A stretch of DNA of 19,678 nt from an uncultured Rikenellaceae bacterium (lineage in GTDB: Bacteria > Bacteroidota > Bacteroidia > Bacteroidales > Rikenellaceae). The stretch is taken from contig CAMQVM010000003.1 in NCBI GenBank assembly GCA_947038135.1, positions 1-19,678 on the forward strand. The letters are read 5' to 3'. Under the pieces are notes generated by a model. It was not told the origin of the DNA. It saw only the letters and a list, made by a program, of their open reading frames with translations, and ran no database searches. Below are positions 14,547-19,678 of the stretch, in pieces (position 1 is the first letter of the stretch; each line of letters opens with the position of its first letter). The position numbers and the translations under genes are program-made.

Positions 14547-14649
14547 CTCTTTTTTTGTTTTTTTGTAATTTTTATATAAATCATGAAAATAATAGACTGA
14601 TACACCTATATATATTAGCGACATAATACTAATAGTAGTAATTTTTTAT

Positions 14650-14679
14650 TTGTGAAAATATCAAATAATACTACCTTTG
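14650..14679 (+). promoter_or_regulatory. Promoter of the LysR gene
   Basis: TTG (14650-14652), 19 bases, then TACCTTTG (14672-14679) matches the Bacteroidetes consensus. The -7 box ends 24 bases before the start codon, giving a very short leader. Confidence 0.75.
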
Positions 14680-14703
14680 TACCACTAGTAAAAAACAACA
14701 GAT

Positions 14704-15597
14704 ATGGATTTTAGATTGAAAGTGTTTGTAACAGTTGCAACCACTGGAAGCTTTTCAAAGGCAGCCAAAGAGCTAAGCATCTCACAACCTGCAGTAACAA
14801 AACATATTCAGATATTAGAGTCTACATATAGCGTGCAGCTCTTTGATAGAGATATAGGCAAGGTAAAACTAACCACTAGAGGTGAGTTCTTCTTCAGACG
14901 AGCAAACGATATTCTTAATGGCTACGACCTGTTAGAGATTGAGATGGATTCAGCAATAACACCACACACCAAAAGCATAAAAATAGGGGTAAGCGAAACT
15001 ATTGCCGACTACCTACTTTCAAAGATCATATCAAGGTACATTACTAAAAACAGATCTACAAGGTTTATATCAAGCTATGGAACGTCTGCACAGATACTTA
15101 AAGAACTTAGATATGGAGAGATTGACATCGCATTTGTTGAACACGGTAGCGAGCATGGCAATGAGCATAACAACGAGGATCAAAACAGCTTTAAAAGCTC
15201 TATAATACTGCAAGACAAAGCCGTGATAGTTTCAAGAGCTGAAACACTACTACCAAAAATGATCTCATTAGAGCAGTTTAAAAAAACACCACTTATTCTT
15301 CAACACCAAGACTCTGATTTTGCTAAGTTTGTAGACAATGAGCTTGAGCTACTCAATATATCAACCGACACACTTAATATAGCAATGCGCCCCCGCAGCA
15401 GCGAAGCAGTAAAATCATTTATAACCAATTCGCCAATTTTTTTAGCCTTGCTGCCATACTCGGCAGTAAAAAGAGAGATCGAGCTAGGTGTGATAAATGT
15501 AGTAACTGTTGAGGACATAGAGTGGCAGCGCAACTATATGATAATACACTCTGCTCACGAATTTACACATATTGCAGAGGAATTGAAAAAGTTATAA
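14704..15597 (+). CDS. LysR family transcriptional regulator
   Basis: A DNA-binding regulator of 297 residues, standard for the family. The N-terminal winged helix (1-60) is typical: FVTVATTGSFSKAAKELSIS, then QPAVTKHIQILE and LFDRDIGKVKLTTRGEFFF. Residues about 90-295 are the periplasmic-binding-protein-like effector domain (KIGVSETIADYLL, then GEIDIAFVEHG). The insert GSEHGNEHNNEDQ around residues 143-155 is unusually polar and His-rich. The start is supported by the promoter 24 bases upstream. It points in the same direction as the PFOR gene 268 bases away, which has its own promoter. LysR proteins usually act on a neighbour, so PFOR is a candidate target (inference); the effector is unknown. 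Confidence 0.93.
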   Translation: MDFRLKVFVTVATTGSFSKAAKELSISQPAVTKHIQILESTYSVQLFDRDIGKVKLTTRGEFFFRRANDILNGYDLLEIEMDSAITPHTKSIKIGVSETIADYLLSKIISRYITKNRSTRFISSYGTSAQILKELRYGEIDIAFVEHGSEHGNEHNNEDQNSFKSSIILQDKAVIVSRAETLLPKMISLEQFKKTPLILQHQDSDFAKFVDNELELLNISTDTLNIAMRPRSSEAVKSFITNSPIFLALLPYSAVKREIELGVINVVTVEDIEWQRNYMIIHSAHEFTHIAEELKKL

Positions 15598-15719
15598 AGC
15601 GCATTAAACAAGCTAAATACAACTAAAACTACAGAGTGTTAAAAGACCAATAAATAGGTTGCTATTCGTAATCATAAATATCATAATTAAGATAATTTGT
15701 TATTTTTAACTTTTTATTC

Positions 15720-15748
15720 TTGTTTTCGAATTATTATATATATATTTG
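15720..15748 (+). promoter_or_regulatory. Candidate promoter of the PFOR gene
   Basis: TTG (15720-15722), 18 bases, then TATATTTG (15741-15748). The -7 box is exact, but the spacer is one base shorter than usual. It would give a leader of about 110 bases. The rest of 15598-15865 is AT-rich with no gene; a LysR binding site was not identified with confidence. Confidence 0.5.
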
Positions 15749-15865
15749 TAACACATTGCAACAATTTTAATTTATGGAATTATAGAGAATAATCAAATAT
15801 TTGCATAAAACGCAATAACAGATTGTCTCTTATAACACGTAGAATAAACATAATCTTATTAAAAA

Positions 15866-18800
15866 ATGACAAAAAATAAAAAATTCATCACTTGTGATGG
15901 TAATTACGCAGCCGCTCATATTGCTTATATGTTTAGCGAAGTAGCAGCGATATACCCTATTACACCATCATCAACTATGGCTGAACATGTTGAGGAGTGG
16001 GCAGCAAAGGGTAGAAAAAATATCTTTGGGCAACCAGTAAAGGTTGTAGAGATGCAATCAGAGGCTGGTGCAGCAGGTGCGCTTCATGGGTCGCTACAAG
16101 CAGGAGCATTAACATCAACATTTACTGCATCGCAGGGACTGTTGTTGATGATTCCTAACATGTATAAAATTTCGGGTGAGCTACTTCCTGCTGTATTTCA
16201 TGTTACTGCTCGCTCGCTTGCAGCGCAGGCACTATCTATTTTTGGCGATCACTCAGATATAATGTCTACACGTCAAACAGGTTTTGCTATGCTTATGGCT
16301 GGTAGCGTACAAGAGGTCATGGATCTATCTGCTATATCTCACTTGGCATCATTAAAGTCAAGAATTCCATTTATGAATATCTTCGATGGCTTTCGTACAT
16401 CGCATGAAATTCAAAAAATAGAGTCGCTAGAGATAGAGGATCTTAAACACTTACTAGATACTCAGGCGCTTGCTGATTTTAGAGCTCGTGCTCTGAACCC
16501 TGCAAAGCCCGTAACTCGTGGTACTGCACAAAATCCTGATATCTACTTCCAGTCTCGTGAGGCTGCAAATCATTTTTATGATGATGTAGTAGATATAGTA
16601 GTAGATTATATGAAAGAGATATCTGCTATTACAGGTCGTAACTACGCACCATTTACATATTATGGAGCTCCAGATGCTGAGAATATAATCGTGGCGATGG
16701 GCTCTATTACTGAGACAATCAAGGAGACTATCGATTATCTTGCAGCACAGGGACAAAAGGTTGGTTTGGTATCAGTACACCTATACCGTCCGTTCTCTAT
16801 AAAACATCTTATTGATGTTGTGCCAACTACTGTTAAGCGTATATCTGTTCTTGACCGCACAAAAGAGCCAGGTGCTAACGGTGATCCACTATATCTTGAT
16901 ATCCGTGATGCTTACTATGGTACTGAGAATGCTCCAGTTATAGTAGGAGGACGCTACGGTCTATCATCAAAAGATACAACCCCAGCAATGATTCTTTCAG
17001 TTTATGAGAACCTAGCTATGAATGAGTCTAAAAACCAATTTACAGTTGGTATAAACGACGATGTTACTTTTAAATCTCTACTTATAGGTGATGAACTCAA
17101 GCTTGGTAGTGAGGGTCTATTTGAGGCTCGATTTATTGGTTTGGGTGCTGATGGTACTGTTGGTGCTAACAAAAACTCTATTAAAATAATTGGAGAGTCA
17201 ACCGATAAATATTGTCAAGCATATTTTGCTTACGACTCTAAAAAATCGGGTGGTTACACCTCGTCGCACCTACGTTTTGGCGACACTCCTATACGTTCAC
17301 CATATCTAGTTACTACACCTAATTTTGTGGCGTGTCATGTGCCTGCATACTTAGGCAAGTACGACCTACTTAAGGGTATGCGTGATGGTGGCACTTTCCT
17401 GCTAAACAGCGTTTGGGATGTTGAGACAACCAAAAATAATATACCTGATGATATGAAGCTATTTATGGCTAAGCATAACATCAATTTCTATATAATCAAC
17501 GCTACAAAAATCGCTACAGGGCTAGGTTTAGGCAACCGCACAAACACCATTATGCAGAGTGCATTCTTTAAGGTGTCTGAGGTTATACCTTACGACCTTG
17601 CTGTTGAGCAGATGAAAAAGGCTATCTATAAGTCTTATGGAAACAAAGGTGAAGATATAGTAACAAAAAATTACGCTGCTGTTGAGGCTGGTGGTATCAA
17701 TGTAGAGAAGGTCGAAGTTCCTGCTGAGTGGGCTAATGTAGTGCCTGTTGCTAAAGAGGTAGATACAACTATTCCTGAATTTATCGCTAACATAGTTAAC
17801 CCTATAAACTCGCTTAAAGGTGATGATTTAAAGGTTAGCGCCTTTACAGGTCGTGAAGATGGTACTTGGGATTCGGGCACTTCACAATATGAAAAGCGTG
17901 GTATCGCTGCTTTTATACCTGAGTGGCTTGACGAAAGCTGTATTCAATGTAACCAATGTGCTTATGTATGTCCTCATGCTGCAATCCGTCCGTTCCTTCT
18001 TACAGATGAAGAGTTGGAGGCTGCTCCAGAGGGTGCAAAGGCTAAGCAGGGTGTAGGTCCAACAAAGGCTTATAAGTTTGCTATACAAGTTAGCCCTTAC
18101 GATTGTACTGGTTGCGGAAACTGTGTGCAGGTATGTCCTGCTCCTACAAAAGCGCTAGCTATGGGTACTCTACACGATAGGCTTGATGCTAATGAGTCGG
18201 CAAAATGGACTTATATGCATGAAAAAGTGGGATATAAAGATACTGTTGTTGATAAAACTAAAGCTGTAAAAAACAGCCAGTTTGCACAACCTCTATTTGA
18301 GTTCTCGGGTGCTTGTGCTGGTTGTGGTGAAACTCCATATATAAAGGCTATAACTCAACTATATGGTGAGAGCATGATGATTGCAAATGCAACAGGCTGT
18401 TCATCTATATATGGTGGTAGTGCTCCATCTACTCCATATTGCACAAACGACAATGGTGCTGGTCCTGCTTGGGCAAACTCACTATTTGAAGATAATGCAG
18501 AGTATGGCTTAGGTATGAACATTGGTGTTGAGACTATGCGTGACCGCCTACAAGCGATTATGACTACCGCAATAGCTAGTTGTGACAAGTGTAGTGCAGA
18601 GCTAAAAGAGGCTATGCAGCTATGGATAGACACACGTAAAGTGTTAGTTACAAACAGAGATGCTTCAACTAAGCTTATAGAGCTATGCTCAAAGTGTAGT
18701 TGTGACTCTTGCAAAGAGATTATAGAGCTTAAGTCTTACCTTCCAAAGCGTTCTCAATGGATATTTGGTGGTGACGGATGGGCTTACGATATTGGATATG

Positions 18801-19438
18801 GTGGTTTAGATCATGTTATTGCATCGGGAGATAATGTTAATATATTAGTAATGGATACTGAGGTGTATTCAAATACAGGAGGGCAATCTTCTAAGAGTAC
18901 TCCAGTAGGAGCCGTTGCTAAGTTTGCATCATCAGGAAAGCGTATTCGTAAAAAGGATTTAGGAGCTATGGCAATGACTTATGGATATGTATATGTAGCA
19001 CAAGTTGCTATGGGTGCAGATCAAAGCCAATACTTCAAGGTGATAAAAGAGGCTGAGGCTTATGACGGACCATCGTTAATTATCGCTTACTCGCCATGTA
19101 TTAGCCACGGTATTAAGGGGGGCATGGGTAAGGCTCAACTTACATCTAAGCGTGCAGTAGAGTGCGGATACTGGCACCTTTGGAGATTTAACCCTACACT
19201 AGAGGAGGCTGGTAAGAACCCATTTGTATTGGATTCAAAAGCTCCACAGTGGGATAAGTTCCAGAGCTTCATTTTAGATGAGATACGTTACAACTCACTA
19301 CAAAAGTTGTTCCCTAAAGAGGCACAAGAGCTATTTACTGCCTCTGAAGATAATGCAAAATGGCGTTATAATACTTATCGCCGCCAGTCGGAGATAGATT
19401 ATAGTATTACTGAGGTAGTTGCTCCTACTGCTGAATAA
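15866..19438 (+). CDS. nifJ: Pyruvate:ferredoxin (flavodoxin) oxidoreductase, single-chain
   Basis: It converts pyruvate and CoA to acetyl-CoA, CO2 and reduced ferredoxin, the central oxidation step of anaerobes. It is cytoplasmic. Its 1190 residues match the one-chain enzyme. Order: pyrimidine-binding domain with YPITPSSTM and MQSEAGAAGALHGSLQAGA (about 1-230), domain II (about 260-370), gamma domain (about 415-620), two-cluster ferredoxin domain (C692-C695-C698-C702 and C747-C750-C753-C757), then the thiamine diphosphate domain with GDGWAYDIGYGG (969-980). The four cysteines expected for the cluster near the thiamine are present: C817, C820, C845 and C1078. No broken motif is seen. It has its own candidate promoter with a leader of about 110 bases, is closed by a strong hairpin, and follows a LysR gene. 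Confidence 0.98.
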   Translation: MTKNKKFITCDGNYAAAHIAYMFSEVAAIYPITPSSTMAEHVEEWAAKGRKNIFGQPVKVVEMQSEAGAAGALHGSLQAGALTSTFTASQGLLLMIPNMYKISGELLPAVFHVTARSLAAQALSIFGDHSDIMSTRQTGFAMLMAGSVQEVMDLSAISHLASLKSRIPFMNIFDGFRTSHEIQKIESLEIEDLKHLLDTQALADFRARALNPAKPVTRGTAQNPDIYFQSREAANHFYDDVVDIVVDYMKEISAITGRNYAPFTYYGAPDAENIIVAMGSITETIKETIDYLAAQGQKVGLVSVHLYRPFSIKHLIDVVPTTVKRISVLDRTKEPGANGDPLYLDIRDAYYGTENAPVIVGGRYGLSSKDTTPAMILSVYENLAMNESKNQFTVGINDDVTFKSLLIGDELKLGSEGLFEARFIGLGADGTVGANKNSIKIIGESTDKYCQAYFAYDSKKSGGYTSSHLRFGDTPIRSPYLVTTPNFVACHVPAYLGKYDLLKGMRDGGTFLLNSVWDVETTKNNIPDDMKLFMAKHNINFYIINATKIATGLGLGNRTNTIMQSAFFKVSEVIPYDLAVEQMKKAIYKSYGNKGEDIVTKNYAAVEAGGINVEKVEVPAEWANVVPVAKEVDTTIPEFIANIVNPINSLKGDDLKVSAFTGREDGTWDSGTSQYEKRGIAAFIPEWLDESCIQCNQCAYVCPHAAIRPFLLTDEELEAAPEGAKAKQGVGPTKAYKFAIQVSPYDCTGCGNCVQVCPAPTKALAMGTLHDRLDANESAKWTYMHEKVGYKDTVVDKTKAVKNSQFAQPLFEFSGACAGCGETPYIKAITQLYGESMMIANATGCSSIYGGSAPSTPYCTNDNGAGPAWANSLFEDNAEYGLGMNIGVETMRDRLQAIMTTAIASCDKCSAELKEAMQLWIDTRKVLVTNRDASTKLIELCSKCSCDSCKEIIELKSYLPKRSQWIFGGDGWAYDIGYGGLDHVIASGDNVNILVMDTEVYSNTGGQSSKSTPVGAVAKFASSGKRIRKKDLGAMAMTYGYVYVAQVAMGADQSQYFKVIKEAEAYDGPSLIIAYSPCISHGIKGGMGKAQLTSKRAVECGYWHLWRFNPTLEEAGKNPFVLDSKAPQWDKFQSFILDEIRYNSLQKLFPKEAQELFTASEDNAKWRYNTYRRQSEIDYSITEVVAPTAE

Positions 19439-19449
19439 ACGTTATTTTT

Positions 19450-19510
19450 TACTATAACACACAAAAGTGCCCTTAGCTTTATGCTAAGGGCACTTTTGTG
19501 TGTTATAGTA
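19450..19510 (+). terminator. Perfect 28-bp inverted repeat, terminator of the PFOR gene
   Basis: Arms 19450-19477 and 19483-19510 are exact reverse complements around a 5-base loop. The GC-rich core agtgcccttagc is flanked by A-rich and T-rich outer arms (acacacaaa / ttttgtgtgtt), as in bidirectional terminators. It starts 12 bases after the stop codon. Confidence 0.8.
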
Positions 19511-19564
19511 TTCAACCAAACCATTGTTTTTGGACCATGGTGAAATTCTTACATTTGACTATTG

Positions 19565-19588
19565 AGACCATTACAAAACTAACAAAAG
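19565..19588 (+). repeat. Short blocks shared with the left edge of the window
   Basis: The block agaccattacaaaa (19565-19578) is followed directly by ctaacaaaag (19579-19588). The same two blocks occur at 599-620 in reversed order. They lie 7 bases before the 18-bp repeat copy. No gene is visible from 19511 to 19678. Confidence 0.45.
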
Positions 19589-19595
19589 TTTAAAC

Positions 19596-19613
19596 GTAAG
19601 CGTCTCCACTATT
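19596..19613 (-). repeat. 18-bp repeat, right copy (inverted relative to 548-565)
   Basis: gtaagcgtctccactatt is the exact reverse complement of 548-565. Here it is embedded in a larger symmetric layout, acgtaa (19594-19599) and ttacgt (19612-19617) flanking 12 bases, as expected for a site bound by a dimer. No recombinase or transposase gene is in the window. Confidence 0.6.
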
Positions 19614-19678
19614 ACGTAGGGATATTCGCATAATACAATAATTCACCATTAATAGGCTATAATACACTGACAACAAGT

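Noticed and set aside
18355..18714. 119-codon open frame on the minus strand
   Set aside because: Opposite the conserved thiamine domain of PFOR; no motif or promoter supports it.
548..19613. A 19-kb transposon or island bounded by the inverted repeat
   Set aside because: No transposase, integrase or target-site duplication seen, and the interior holds ordinary chromosomal genes including two tRNAs and PFOR.
1..19678. CRISPR array or IS element
   Set aside because: No regularly spaced direct repeats and no transposase-like protein seen on either strand.

Overview
The window reads as a chromosome segment of a strictly anaerobic member of the Bacteroidetes, most likely Bacteroidales. Four observations support this. 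Several gene starts carry the Bacteroidetes promoter form TTG-N19/20-TAnnTTTG (clear for the cold-shock gene, both tRNAs and the LysR gene). Shine-Dalgarno sequences are weak or absent. The DNA is AT-rich. It encodes a one-polypeptide pyruvate:ferredoxin oxidoreductase and an Fe-S/PAS sensor, both typical of anaerobes. I cannot name genus or species.

Layout. Bases 1-268 are the 3' end of a C-rich gene ending in a Fib_succ_major (FISUMP)-type C-lectin-like domain, closed by a perfect 31-bp hairpin (347-414). Bases 691-8599, all on the minus strand, form an efflux locus. It holds a tripartite RND pump operon (fusion protein, then permease, then outer-membrane factor, with ATGA overlaps and its own terminator) and a separate TetR-MATE unit whose promoter is followed by a TetR-like palindrome. 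Next on the minus strand are a UbiX-type flavin prenyltransferase, a NodB-type polysaccharide deacetylase and a cold-shock protein.

On the plus strand from 10827 there is a two-gene module: a 2x[4Fe-4S]-coiled-coil-PAS protein and a SpoIIE/PP2C phosphatase. It resembles the sensory hydrogenase (HydS)/phosphatase pair of anaerobes, but the hydrogenase catalytic domain is absent. This is the most unusual system in the window. Then come tRNA-Glu(TTC), an acyltransferase-3 membrane protein, tRNA-Arg(TCT) on the minus strand, a LysR regulator, and the 1190-residue pyruvate:ferredoxin oxidoreductase, which ends in a perfect 28-bp hairpin.

How the genes fit together. PFOR makes acetyl-CoA, CO2 and reduced ferredoxin. 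The Fe-S/PAS protein could sense the resulting redox state and pass it to the phosphatase (inference). The efflux locus exports toxic compounds by two mechanisms. An 18-bp inverted repeat, with two further shared short blocks, lies near both edges of the window (548-620 and 19565-19613) and has no assigned function.
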